Source of the DNA: Halorubellus litoreus
GTDB taxonomy: Archaea > Halobacteriota > Halobacteria > Halobacteriales > Natrialbaceae
Reading direction: 5' to 3'
Length of the DNA stretch: 64,000 nt
Assembly: GCF_037081675.1 (NCBI RefSeq)
Contig: NZ_JAZAQL010000001.1
Coordinates: 186,001 to 250,000, forward strand
Positions 53,344-62,082 of this stretch are shown here, piece after piece. The notes below the pieces were generated by a model. It was not told the DNA's origin, did not search any database, and was given only the letters and a program-made list of their open reading frames with translations. Position numbers and translations under genes: made by a program. The stretch's first letter is position 1; the number at the start of each line of letters is the position of its first letter.

Positions 53344-54150
53344 CTACGCGTCGCTGGGGTCCTCGACCTCGCCGCTCTCGGGGTACACGCCGACCTGGTC
53401 GCAGACGTCGGCGAGCGGGCACGCGTCCGGGTCGTCGAGACACGCGGGCTTGCGCGCCGAACAGTACTCGCGACCGAACTGGATGGTCGCCGTATGGCCG
53501 AACCCGCACTTCTCGGCGGGCACGTCGCGTTCCAGGACCTCGCGGACGCCCTCGTGGTCCGCGTCCGGTGGCGCGATACCCATGCGTCGATAGATGCGGT
53601 GGACGTGCGTGTCGACGGGGAACACGCCGCCCTGACCGCCCGCGAACAGGAGCACGCAGTCCGCGGTCTTCGGGCCGACGCCCTTCACCTCCAGTAGCGT
53701 ATCGCGGACCTCGCCCGGGTCGCCGTCGCGGACGAACGCGTCGAACTCCGCGGTCGACCCGAAGGACTCGAGCACCCACGCGGCGGCGCGATGGATGCTC
53801 TCGGCCTTCTGGTTGTAGAGGCCAGCCGCGGAGATGGTCTCCGCGAGCTCGTCGTGCGGCGCCGCATCCAGGTGGGTGGCTAACCCCTCGACCGGCCCGT
53901 ACCGCTCCACGAGCGCGTCGTGCGCGGGCTGGCTCGCGACGTCGCTCGTGTTCTGACTGAGGATGGTGCGGACGAGGCACTCGAAGCCGTCCTGGCCGCC
54001 GTAGGCCTTCTGCCAGTACAGCTCGCCGAGTCGGTCGACGACCGCTTCGGCGCGCGTCCCCGCCGTCTCCGGGTCGAACGACGCCTCGACGCCGCCGCCC
54101 GCGCTCCCGCCGGAGATGTTCACGTCCGGTTCCGCGTCGTCGTCGCTCAT
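53344..54150 (-). CDS. nth: endonuclease III (DNA glycosylase/AP lyase)
   Basis: The 268-residue base-excision repair enzyme has LVRTILSQNTSD, the helix-hairpin-helix LLEVKGVGPKTADCVLLF with catalytic Lys, FPVDTHVHRIYRRMG with catalytic Asp, and a C-terminal iron-sulfur loop (CSARKPACLDDPDACPLADVC gives four Cys). It has an acidic N-terminal tail. It cuts oxidised pyrimidines and nicks the strand. All key residues are present. Confidence 0.95.
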   Translation of the reverse strand: MSDDDAEPDVNISGGSAGGGVEASFDPETAGTRAEAVVDRLGELYWQKAYGGQDGFECLVRTILSQNTSDVASQPAHDALVERYGPVEGLATHLDAAPHDELAETISAAGLYNQKAESIHRAAAWVLESFGSTAEFDAFVRDGDPGEVRDTLLEVKGVGPKTADCVLLFAGGQGGVFPVDTHVHRIYRRMGIAPPDADHEGVREVLERDVPAEKCGFGHTATIQFGREYCSARKPACLDDPDACPLADVCDQVGVYPESGEVEDPSDA

Positions 54151-54261
54151 GCCCGGGCGTTACCGTGGGAGCGGCAAGTACGGTTCGCTCGACGAGGCGA
54201 GCGCGACGCGGGCCGCGCGTCGGTCCAAGCGGTTACGGTCCCGGGGCGAGTCGGCGCTCCC

Positions 54262-54852
54262 ATGAGCGAGTCGGCAGACGACCGGAGTGCGACCGCGGAT
54301 CGCGACGACGACCCGCCGGACATGGGCGACCTCTACGACGAACTCGAGGAGCTCGCGGACGTCGTCGACGACCCCGCGGAGCGCGAGCGCGTCGCCGCGG
54401 CGATGCGGACCGCCGCCGCGGTCGAACCCGTCGGCGTGTTCGGGCGCGTCGTCAGCGGCTTCGACCGCGGGGACGCCGCCGAAGCGCTGCTCGGGAGCGC
54501 GCTGTTCGGCATCCCGATGCTCGTCGAGGGCGGCACGAGCGAGGTCGGCGGGTTCCTCACGACGCACCCCTACTCGGTGGCGGGGACGTACGCGTTCACC
54601 GTCGCCGCGGTCGTCGGCATCCTCTACGTGAGCGACATCCAGGACGTCCGCGTCACCCATCGCCTGCTCGGTATCGTGCCGCGGCGGCTCGCGGGCGTCC
54701 TCGGCATCTCGCTCGCGTTCGCCGTCGTCTCGATGACCGCGTGGGGGCGCGTGGACTGGGGGACGCCGGTCGTCGCCGTCGCCGCGGTATCGGTCGCGTG
54801 GGTTCCCATGGCCATCGGCGCGGCGCTCGGCGACATCCTCCCCGGGACGTGA
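54262..54852 (+). CDS. DUF2391 family integral membrane protein
   Basis: The 196-residue protein has an acidic N-terminal cytoplasmic region (about 1-70) and four to five helices (about 72-95, 105-125, 140-160 and 168-190), the DUF2391 layout. The function of this family is unknown. ATG at 54262 gives a normal start; the longer frame overlaps nth. Divergent from nth, with a short gap. Confidence 0.75.
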   Translation: MSESADDRSATADRDDDPPDMGDLYDELEELADVVDDPAERERVAAAMRTAAAVEPVGVFGRVVSGFDRGDAAEALLGSALFGIPMLVEGGTSEVGGFLTTHPYSVAGTYAFTVAAVVGILYVSDIQDVRVTHRLLGIVPRRLAGVLGISLAFAVVSMTAWGRVDWGTPVVAVAAVSVAWVPMAIGAALGDILPGT

Positions 54853-54887
54853 CGCCGAACGCGCGCGAAGTCCTCAGGCGACCAGGG

Positions 54888-55328
54888 TCACTGCGTGACC
54901 TCGAGGACGACGCGAACGTCGGCGCCGTCGGCGAGCGCGTCCACGACCTCGCGGTCGACGGACTCGGCGGCGCCGTCGGCGTCGAGCATGATGGTGCGGT
55001 CGTCGACGTGCGTCGACGTCCGGCCGACCATGCTCCGGTCGTCGGTGAGCGCGAGGTCCGGGTGGCCGCGACCCTCGAACGTCGCAGTCAGGTCCGCTAC
55101 CTCGAGGGTCATCGTGACGGTCGCAGCGGCGTCCTGAACGGCGTCGCGGAACGAGTCGGAGAAGTCGGCCGGAGAGCGGTCGGCGTCGACCGCGAGAATG
55201 CAGTCGCCCGCGGGCGTGAGCCAGTCGTCTGTCGTCACCTCGAACGTGCTCGCGTGCTCGGCGGTGACGTGCTCGTGGCCGGTGGCGTGCACGACCTCCC
55301 GGTGCGTGCTCGTCGCGTCGTCGGTCAT
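54888..55328 (-). CDS. DUF371 family protein
   Basis: The 146-residue protein matches DUF371: VVHATGHEHVTAEHASTFEVTTDDWLT at residues about 12-38 and GHPDLALTDDRSMVGRTS in the middle. The conserved His-rich start hints at metal binding. No function is assigned. ATG at 55328 is clean. Confidence 0.8.
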   Translation of the reverse strand: MTDDATSTHREVVHATGHEHVTAEHASTFEVTTDDWLTPAGDCILAVDADRSPADFSDSFRDAVQDAAATVTMTLEVADLTATFEGRGHPDLALTDDRSMVGRTSTHVDDRTIMLDADGAAESVDREVVDALADGADVRVVLEVTQ

Positions 55329-55422
55329 GCCAGCCGGTACCCCGCCAGTGCACTTATCGCCCGCGGACTGCGGCCGCCAGCGGTCGCGGGGGACGGTCGT
55401 TCGCGTCGGCGGACTGGGCTCG

Positions 55423-55575
55423 TTAGCTCTCGCGGACGACGGTCACGGTGACGGTCCCGCACTCGCACTCGTAGAGGCGGCGTTCGCCGTCACCGAGGTC
55501 CATCGCCAGCCCGAACGCGGCCTCGTCCAGGTCCGCGTCACAGCCCTCGCACGTCGCGGTCAGTTCTTCCAGCAT
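55423..55575 (-). CDS. 50-residue two-CxC/CxxC zinc protein
   Basis: An intact 50-codon frame reads from ATG 55575 to TAA 55423. Cys9, Cys12 (CEGC), Cys39 and Cys41 (CEC) give four potential zinc ligands around an acidic helix. Third codon positions are GC-rich like other genes. Zinc micro-proteins of this size are frequent in haloarchaea. No TATA box is clear, so I keep moderate confidence. Confidence 0.55.
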   Translation of the reverse strand: MLEELTATCEGCDADLDEAAFGLAMDLGDGERRLYECECGTVTVTVVRES

Positions 55576-55685
55576 GGAATCGGCTACGCGCCACACCCAC
55601 TTGACGGTGAGCCGTACGCGGAGTGAAAGTGAAACGGGGTGATGGACACAACGCCTATGGGTTCGGGCCGCGCCACTTTCACCGA

Positions 55686-57671
55686 ATGAGCGGTGAGTGG
55701 CGCGCCGGCGTGGTCGAGGAAACGTCCGGAGCGGGGCCGCCGTCGGTCGCGTCCTGGGAGCCAGTGACCGTTCCCGGACGCCCCGAGCGGTTCGCTGGCG
55801 CGGACGCGGTCGCGTACCGCAAGCGCTTCCCGGACCCGCGTCGCGCGCAAAGCCAGCGTGCGGTCCTCGACTGCCGGGGCCTCTACGGCGACGCGACCGT
55901 GTACCTCAACGGCGACGTCCTCGGGACGCACGACGCGTACTTCGCCCCTGCTCGCTTCGAGTTCGAGCCCGCCGACGAGAACGACCTCGTCGTCGTCTGT
56001 CGACGCCCGACCGACGGGTACGCCGGCGCGTACGCGTCCGACGTCGTCCCCGACGAACTCTCGGTGCCGGGCATCTGGTGGGGCGTCCACCTTCGACTGC
56101 GGCCGCAGGCGTACCTCGCGGACGTCGCGGTGAACGCGCGCCGTCCCGACGCCGACCGCGGCGTCGTCGACGTCGCCGTCACTGTCGACGCCGGCGAACC
56201 GGTGGACGACACCGTCACGGTGTCCGTTCGCCCCGAGAACTTCCGCGGGAGCGGCGGCTCCATGGAGCGAGTTCCCGTCGAAGCGGACGCGCGCGAGCGC
56301 GTGACCGTCACGCACTCCGTCGACGTCCGCGACCCGGCGTCGTGGTGGCCCGCGGACCGCGGCGACCCGAACCGGTACACGGTCCGCGCGCGCTTCGCCG
56401 ACCACGAACGCACCGTCTCGACGGGGTTCCGGACGGTCGCGTACGACCGCGACGACGGCCTGCGCGTGAACGGCGAACGCGTCCGCGCTCGCGGCGTGAA
56501 CGTCCTCCCGACGACGGAACCCGAGGCGGACCTGGAGCGCGCTCGCGACCTGAACGCCACGCTCGTCCGCGTTCACGGCCACGTCCTCCCGTCGTCGTTC
56601 TACGACGCCGCGGACGACGCCGGCGTGTTCGTCGCCCAGGACCTCCCGCTCTCCGGGCCCGACCCCGACGGCGGCCGGTCCGTGGAGCGCGGGCGGACGC
56701 TCGCCCGTCGACTCGCCGCCCACGTCGACCACCACCCGAGCGTCGCGTGCTACGGCGTCCACGACGACCCCGTGGAGCCGTTCGCCGAACGCGTCGGGAC
56801 GGGTCGCACCAGCCGGTACCGGATCCGGACGCGCGCCGCGCGAACGACCGTCGACCGAGCGCTCGCCGACGCCGTCGCCGACGCGCTCCCACCGGACGCC
56901 GTCACGTTCCCCGTCTGCGGTCCGCTCGGCTCGCAGCCCGACGCCGCCCACCTCTACCCGGGGTGGCGGTACGGGCGCGCTGCCGACGTCGACTGGCTCA
57001 CGGACACGTATCCCGCGGCCGCGAAAGTCGTCACCGAGTTCGGCGCCGGGTCGCTCACTGCCGCGGGCGGCGGCACGGACGCACCGGTCGGCCTGGACAG
57101 GGACGTCCACGACGCAGTGCTCTCGGACGTGGACGCCGGCACCTGGGGCGACCTGACCGCGAGCGACCGTGGCGACGGCGCGAGCCCCGACAGCGCCGCA
57201 AGCGACGGTGGCGGGGTCGTCGCCGGCAACGACGTCGTCGCTCGCTCCCAGGGCACGCAGGCGCGGGTGCTCTCGCGGGTCGCGAGCGGGTTCCGCCGGC
57301 ACGGGAGCGACGTGCTCGCGGCGTTCTGTCTCAGGGACGTCGACGCCGGCGGCGGGATGGGCGTGTACGCGGTCGACGGCAGCGAGAAACCCGCCGCGAG
57401 CGCACTCGGCGACGCACTCGCCCCCGTCCAGGCGTTCCTCGCCGCCGACCCGCCTGGCACCGTCCCGGTCGCGCTCGTGAACGACGCCCCCGCAGCCGTC
57501 TCTGGGACGCTCACCGTCGAAACGGCCGACGTCGACGCCACGTTCCAGGTGGAGGCGCCAGCGCTCGGCACCGCCACCGCCGGCACCGTCGAGGTCCCCG
57601 CCACCGCCGACGTCGTCGACCTCGCGTTCGAGACGCCGGCCGGCGAGGTCACCCGAACCATCCATTTATAA
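55686..57671 (+). CDS. glycoside hydrolase family 2-like protein
   Basis: The roughly 661-residue protein has a GH2 N-terminal jelly-roll (RGLYGDATVYLNGDVLGTH), an Ig-like domain, and a TIM-barrel part (RARGVNVLPTTEPEADLERARDLNATLVRVHGH, VDHHPSVACYGVHDDP, VVTEFGAGS). The nucleophile-type Glu in TEFG is present, but the usual Asn-Glu acid/base after HPSV is replaced by Asp-Asp. ATG at 55686 is taken. Activity on beta-mannoside or beta-galactoside is uncertain. Confidence 0.75.
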   Translation: MSGEWRAGVVEETSGAGPPSVASWEPVTVPGRPERFAGADAVAYRKRFPDPRRAQSQRAVLDCRGLYGDATVYLNGDVLGTHDAYFAPARFEFEPADENDLVVVCRRPTDGYAGAYASDVVPDELSVPGIWWGVHLRLRPQAYLADVAVNARRPDADRGVVDVAVTVDAGEPVDDTVTVSVRPENFRGSGGSMERVPVEADARERVTVTHSVDVRDPASWWPADRGDPNRYTVRARFADHERTVSTGFRTVAYDRDDGLRVNGERVRARGVNVLPTTEPEADLERARDLNATLVRVHGHVLPSSFYDAADDAGVFVAQDLPLSGPDPDGGRSVERGRTLARRLAAHVDHHPSVACYGVHDDPVEPFAERVGTGRTSRYRIRTRAARTTVDRALADAVADALPPDAVTFPVCGPLGSQPDAAHLYPGWRYGRAADVDWLTDTYPAAAKVVTEFGAGSLTAAGGGTDAPVGLDRDVHDAVLSDVDAGTWGDLTASDRGDGASPDSAASDGGGVVAGNDVVARSQGTQARVLSRVASGFRRHGSDVLAAFCLRDVDAGGGMGVYAVDGSEKPAASALGDALAPVQAFLAADPPGTVPVALVNDAPAAVSGTLTVETADVDATFQVEAPALGTATAGTVEVPATADVVDLAFETPAGEVTRTIHL

Positions 57672-57752
57672 ACACGAACGGCAGGTATGCGAACCGTTGA
57701 CGCCCGTCGTGGGGGCGCCCTCGTCCGATTTCGCCGACTCAGCGGACCGGCA

Positions 57753-57764
57753 GATTTAAATTAC
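57753..57764 (+). promoter_or_regulatory. TATA-like box with a long leader for the coiled-coil gene
   Basis: GATTTAAATTAC is a strong TATA-like element but lies about 160 bases before ATG 57923. A second weaker element (ATCTTATCG) is near 57840-57848. A long 5' leader is therefore possible. Confidence 0.5.
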
Positions 57765-57908
57765 ATGATGCGGTATGTACTGGTACCAGAACGCCGCCGG
57801 GTGTTCCGGTAGCATCGCTCGCAGACCAGAATGACACGGAATCTTATCGCAGTCGCGTCAACCAAGGTCTCGAGCACACGCTATCCCCCCGGCGCGGGAC
57901 GGAATAGA

Positions 57909-57922
57909 GGGTTGACTAACCC
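57909..57922 (+). promoter_or_regulatory. start-codon hairpin of the coiled-coil gene
   Basis: GGGTT and AACCC flank GACT, and the 3' arm ends one base before the ATG. The GAGG upstream partly overlaps the 5' arm, so this small hairpin might control translation start. Confidence 0.45.
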
Positions 57923-58813
57923 ATGGTAGATTCGATAGACACATCCAAGAACGTAGAGCTTACCGAGGACGACCTCGAGAACAAGAGCAAGGGCCAACTC
58001 ATCAAACTCGCCGGCCAGCTGCGAGACCGACGCAACGATCTCAACCAGATGGCGAGCGAGCGCGCGTCCTCCCGCGACGACCTGAACGCGGAGACGCGCG
58101 AGAAGGTCGACGAAGCCCAAGAGCACCGCGAGAAGCGCGACGAACTCAACGAGCTCGTTCAGGAGCACAAGGAGAAGCGTAACGAGCTCAACGCGGACGC
58201 GAACGAGCTTTTCGACAAGGTCGAGCGGATGAAGTCCGACATGGACCTCGACGACGGCAAGGACCTCGAGAAGCTCGAGTCCGAGATCGAGGACCTGGAG
58301 TTCAAGCAGCAGACCGAGGTTCTCTCCAGCGAGGAGGAGAAGGAGCTCATCGAGAAGATCGAGTCCAAGCGCGAGGAGTACGCCGAGCGCCAGGAGAAGA
58401 TGGGCGACAACGAGGACCTCGACGAGCTCGTCGAGGAAGCGGAGGAGGTTCGCTCAGAAGCCTCGAAGCACCACCAGAAGGTGACCGAGCTCGCTGACAA
58501 GGCCCAAGAGCACCACAATCAGATGATCGAGGCCTACCGCGAGGCCGACGACATCCGCGACGAGGCCGACGAGATGCACGAGAAGTTCGTGCAGGCTCAG
58601 GAGGCGGCGGACCGCCACCACGAGGACTTCGTGCGCGTCCAGAAGCGCCTCCGCGAACTGGACAAGCAGGAGGAGGAAGAGGAGCAGGCCGAGCGCGAGA
58701 AGAAGAAGGAAGAGGTTCAGGAGGAAGCCGAGGAGATCTACGAGCGCTTCAAGGACGGCGAGACGCTCGACACCGAGGACCTCATGAAGCTGCAGAAGGC
58801 CGGACGCCTCTAA
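57923..58813 (+). CDS. COG1340-type archaeal coiled-coil protein
   Basis: The 296-residue protein is almost entirely charged coiled coil (Glu/Lys/Asp heptads, with LEDDLENKSKGQLIKLAGQL near the N-terminus and ERFKDGETLDTEDLMKLQKAG at the end). Archaeal relatives are sometimes mislabelled phosphoserine phosphatases; there is no HAD motif here. The role is unknown. The long leader and start-codon hairpin suggest post-transcriptional control. Confidence 0.8.
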   Translation: MVDSIDTSKNVELTEDDLENKSKGQLIKLAGQLRDRRNDLNQMASERASSRDDLNAETREKVDEAQEHREKRDELNELVQEHKEKRNELNADANELFDKVERMKSDMDLDDGKDLEKLESEIEDLEFKQQTEVLSSEEEKELIEKIESKREEYAERQEKMGDNEDLDELVEEAEEVRSEASKHHQKVTELADKAQEHHNQMIEAYREADDIRDEADEMHEKFVQAQEAADRHHEDFVRVQKRLRELDKQEEEEEQAEREKKKEEVQEEAEEIYERFKDGETLDTEDLMKLQKAGRL

Positions 58814-58953
58814 GCGCGGTTCTCTATCCCGTTCTATTGCAGTCGACTGCCGGCGAGCGACGGCGTCGGCGGGCTGGACGGTATCGACGGCGAGGTGCGG
58901 TGTGACTCGGTCGGTGGCGGTCGTTTTTTGCGTGGTCGTTCGTAGGGTAGGGT

Positions 58954-59943
58954 ATGGTAGACGCTCGCGGACTCGCTCGGTTGGGTATCGTGTTGGTGGC
59001 GGCGGCCGTCGGCGTGGTCGCTGGCTGGTTCCTGTTCGTCGAATGGGGCCCGGACCCGCTCCGAGTAGTGCTCTTGCTCGCGACCGCGGGACTCGTCGTC
59101 TACATCGGGGGGAACGTCGCGGGGAACCTCCTCCCCGAGTACAACGTCGCGGAGGTCGAGGTCTCGGGTCCGATAACGCGCGACGGCGGCGGCGGTCGAC
59201 TCCCGTCGTCGCCGACGTCACCGGGCGCGGACGAGCTCGTCGACCAGATCGAGCGCGCAGACCGTGATTCGAACGTCGACGCGCTCCTCGTGAAACTCAA
59301 CACGCCCGGCGGCGCCGTCGTCCCGAGCGACGACATCCGGAACGCCGCCATGGCGTTCGACGGCCCCACGGTCGCGTACACGAACGACGTCTGCGCGAGC
59401 GGCGGGTACTGGATCGCGTCCGGATGCGACGAACTCTGGGCGCGCGAATCCAGTATCGTCGGCAGCATCGGCGTCATCATGGCGCAACCGAACGCCACCG
59501 CGCTCGCCGAGAAGGTCGGCGTCGACGTCGAGTACCTGACCGCCGGCGAGTTCAAGGACGCCGGCCGGCCGTTCACCGAGTTCACCGACGACGCCCGCGA
59601 GTACTACCAGTCACTCATCGACGACCAGTACGACTCGTTCGTCGACCGCGTCGCCGACGGCCGCGACCTCGACCCCGACACCATCCGCGACACCGAAGCC
59701 CGCGTCTTCCTCGGCGCCGACGCCAACGAGCGCGGGTTCGTCGACCACCTCGGCGACCGCGACGACGTCGAAGAAGCACTCGAGACCGAACTCCTCGAAC
59801 CAGTCACCGTCCGCGAGTTCACCCCACAGCGCGGCCTCGGCGACCGCCTCCGCGGCGGCGCCGCCACCGTCGCGTACGCCGCCGGCGCCGGCGTCGCCAG
59901 CGTCCTCCACGACGACGACACCATCGAACTCGAACTCCGATAA
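58954..59943 (+). CDS. sppA: signal peptide peptidase SppA-type protease
   Basis: The 329-residue membrane protease has two N-terminal helices (about 8-30 and 37-60), VKLNTPGGAVVPSDDIRNA, the serine motif NDVCASGGYWIAS, SIGVIMAQPN, and EFKDAGRPFTEF with the catalytic Lys. It degrades signal peptides or membrane fragments. A duplicated segment of its last codons lies just downstream (59965-59976). Confidence 0.9.
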   Translation: MVDARGLARLGIVLVAAAVGVVAGWFLFVEWGPDPLRVVLLLATAGLVVYIGGNVAGNLLPEYNVAEVEVSGPITRDGGGGRLPSSPTSPGADELVDQIERADRDSNVDALLVKLNTPGGAVVPSDDIRNAAMAFDGPTVAYTNDVCASGGYWIASGCDELWARESSIVGSIGVIMAQPNATALAEKVGVDVEYLTAGEFKDAGRPFTEFTDDAREYYQSLIDDQYDSFVDRVADGRDLDPDTIRDTEARVFLGADANERGFVDHLGDRDDVEEALETELLEPVTVREFTPQRGLGDRLRGGAATVAYAAGAGVASVLHDDDTIELELR

Positions 59944-59976
59944 CGAACTCGAAATCCGCTACCGGACACCATCGAA
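59917..59976. repeat. duplicated tail of sppA
   Basis: GACACCATCGAA at 59917-59928, in the last codons, recurs exactly at 59965-59976, 48 bases later and in frame. Between them GAACTCGAA at 59926-59934 recurs at 59945-59953. The second copy runs into a dispersed motif. Confidence 0.75.
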
Positions 59977-60003
59977 ACGCCAACCTGGCAGCCGCCGTAT
60001 GCT
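59974..60003 (+). repeat. dispersed 30-base motif, copy 1
   Basis: Shares GAAACG, CTGGC and GCCGCCGTATGCT with copies at 62083-62112 and 62130-62159. It lies between sppA and DUF373, 26 bases before the DUF373 TATA box. Its function is unknown. Confidence 0.8.
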
Positions 60004-60028
60004 CGTTGTGTCGGTTCTTGCACGGCAG

Positions 60029-60036
60029 ATTTATAC
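60029..60036 (+). promoter_or_regulatory. TATA box of the DUF373 gene
   Basis: ATTTATAC is centred about 28 bases before GTG 60061, which supports that start as a leaderless GTG. Confidence 0.65.
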
Positions 60037-60060
60037 GGCCGCTCCTGTTCGATTACGCCA

Positions 60061-61233
60061 GTGGCTACGCTGGTCGTGTGCGTGGACCGCGCGGACGACA
60101 TCGGCCGGAAGACCGGGTTGGAGACGCCGGTCGTCGGCTGGGAGGCCGTGCGGTCGCTCGTGACGGACGTCGGACTCGCGGACCCGGAGGACTCGAGCGT
60201 GAACTCGCTCCTCGAGACGCTCCGGGTCGCCCGTGACCTCCGCGACGACGACGAGGAGGCGGTCGTCGCGGTCGTGTCGGGCGCGAGCGACAGCGTCGTC
60301 GGCGCCGACCGCGCCGTCGCACTCCAGCTCGACGACCTCATCGCGGAGTACGACCTCGACCGCGCCGTCGTCGTCATCGACAGCGCCGAAGACGAACGCC
60401 TCGTCCCCGTCGTCGAAAGCCGGTTGAACGTCGACAGCGTCGACCGCGTCGTCGTCCGCCAAGCGCGAGACATCGAGTCGACGTACTACCTCCTCAAGCA
60501 GTTCCTCGCCGACGAGGAACTCCGCCAGACCATCCTCGTCCCCGTCGGGCTCGCGTTCGTCGCGTTCCCCGTACTCGCGCTCATGTACAGTCCCGCGATC
60601 GGCGCGGCGACCATCACCGCCGTCATCGGAACCTTCCTCCTCTACAAGGGCTTCAGTATCGACGACGTCCTCACCGACGCCGCCAGCCAGACCCGGGACG
60701 CCCTGTACTCGGGGAACGTCTCCGTCGTCACGTACGCCGTCGCCGTCGGCCTCACGTTCGTCGGTATCTTCGTCGGCGCGCTCGCCGCCAGCGAGTTACA
60801 GAACGTCGAAGGCGTCGTCGTCCCAGCGATGCGGTTCGCGTACGAAGCCGTCCCGTGGCTGACGACCGCCGGCGTCACCGCGAGCGTCGGCCGTATCCTC
60901 GACGAAGCCCTCACCGACGACCGCACGCTCTCCTCATCTAGCTTGAACATCCCGTTCGTGCTCACGTCCGTCGCGCTCGTCGTCCGCGGATTCAGCGGGT
61001 ACTTCCTCGAACGCGCCGGCATCTTCAGTAACTTCGAGGTCGGCCCGCTCGAACTCGGCGCGCTCACCGTGGAGGCGTTCACGCTCGGCACCGGCGAGCG
61101 CCTCGCCGTGTTCGTCGTCGCCGCCGTCCTCCTCGCCATCGCCGGCGTCCAGGTCGCGGCGTTCCTCACCGAACCAACCATCGACGAAGAGGGGATGGAC
61201 GAGGACGGCGACGAACTCGAGACCGGGTCCTAG
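60061..61233 (+). CDS. DUF373 family membrane protein
   Basis: The 390-residue protein has a cytoplasmic N-terminal domain (about 1-150, TLVVCVDRADDIGRKTGLETP) followed by about seven helices (starting near 158, 182, 220, 265, 300, 340 and 352) and an acidic tail. The family is widespread in archaea with unknown function. GTG at 60061 is supported by a TATA box. The next gene, dph6, is 78 bases downstream. Confidence 0.85.
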   Translation: MATLVVCVDRADDIGRKTGLETPVVGWEAVRSLVTDVGLADPEDSSVNSLLETLRVARDLRDDDEEAVVAVVSGASDSVVGADRAVALQLDDLIAEYDLDRAVVVIDSAEDERLVPVVESRLNVDSVDRVVVRQARDIESTYYLLKQFLADEELRQTILVPVGLAFVAFPVLALMYSPAIGAATITAVIGTFLLYKGFSIDDVLTDAASQTRDALYSGNVSVVTYAVAVGLTFVGIFVGALAASELQNVEGVVVPAMRFAYEAVPWLTTAGVTASVGRILDEALTDDRTLSSSSLNIPFVLTSVALVVRGFSGYFLERAGIFSNFEVGPLELGALTVEAFTLGTGERLAVFVVAAVLLAIAGVQVAAFLTEPTIDEEGMDEDGDELETGS

Positions 61234-61311
61234 CGCGCCCGACGAGCGGAGTGGTCGACGGCAGTCCGCGAAACCGCGGGAGGTTTGTGCGCGGCCCACC
61301 ACCGTCTCGGT

Positions 61312-62034
61312 ATGACAGCCGACGGCTCGTGGGTGAGCTTGTTCTCGGGCGGGAAGGACTCCTCGTGGGCGCTCTACCAGGCGCTCGAACGCGACCTCGA
61401 CGTCTCTCGGCTCGTGACCGTGCACCCCGAGAACGACTCGTACATGTACCACGTTCCCGCGACCCACCTCACCGGCCTCGCCGCCGAAAGCATCGGTATC
61501 GAACTCGTGGACGTCCACCCCGCGGACTTCGAAGCCGAGACCGCGACCGACTCCGGCGCGCAAGGCGACGCGGAACTCGAACCGCTCGAAGCCGCGCTCG
61601 AAGAACTCGACGCAGCCCTCCCCGGCGGCATCGCCGGCGTCACCGCGGGCGCCGTCGAGAGCGAATACCAGACGAGCCGCATCGAAGCGATGTGCGACCG
61701 CCTCGACTGCGAGCTCTTCGCCCCCCTCTGGCAGGAAGACCCCCGCGAACTCGGTGACGCGATGCTCGACGCCGGCTTCGAAATCGTCATCCTCCAAGTC
61801 GCCGCCGACGGCCTCGACGAATCCTGGCTCGGCCGCACCCTCGACCACGACGCACTCGACGACCTCGAAGCACTCCACGACGAATACGGCGTCCACATCC
61901 TCGGCGAAGGCGGCGAATTCGAGACGTTCGTCGTCGACGGCCCACACATGAACCACCGCATCGACCTCGAATACGACACCGTCTGGGAAGGCACACGCGG
62001 CCACGTCGAGATAACGAACACAGAACTCGAATAG
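61312..62034 (+). CDS. dph6: diphthine-ammonia ligase Dph6
   Basis: The 240-residue adenylation enzyme has the PP-loop SGGKDS (12-17), then DVSRLVTVHPENDSYMYHVPATHLT and LGEGGEFETFVVDGPHM. It converts diphthine to diphthamide on elongation factor 2 using ATP and ammonia. ATG at 61312 gives MTADGSWVSLFSGG; an earlier in-frame Met adds nine residues without conserved features. Convergent with the nucleotidyltransferase gene. Confidence 0.9.
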   Translation: MTADGSWVSLFSGGKDSSWALYQALERDLDVSRLVTVHPENDSYMYHVPATHLTGLAAESIGIELVDVHPADFEAETATDSGAQGDAELEPLEAALEELDAALPGGIAGVTAGAVESEYQTSRIEAMCDRLDCELFAPLWQEDPRELGDAMLDAGFEIVILQVAADGLDESWLGRTLDHDALDDLEALHDEYGVHILGEGGEFETFVVDGPHMNHRIDLEYDTVWEGTRGHVEITNTELE

Positions 62035-62082
62035 GAACGCCGGCCACGTCCCCCCTCACAGGCAAAGACGTCGTTCGACGCA

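Noticed and set aside
55584..57665. 693-codon open frame opposite the GH2-like gene
   Set aside because: Shadow frame; repetitive Arg/Val/Gly composition, whereas the plus strand shows GH2 domain blocks.
57672..57922. Possible tRNA or small RNA gene upstream of the coiled-coil gene
   Set aside because: No cloverleaf or T-loop consensus is visible; only a TATA box and a short hairpin can be supported.
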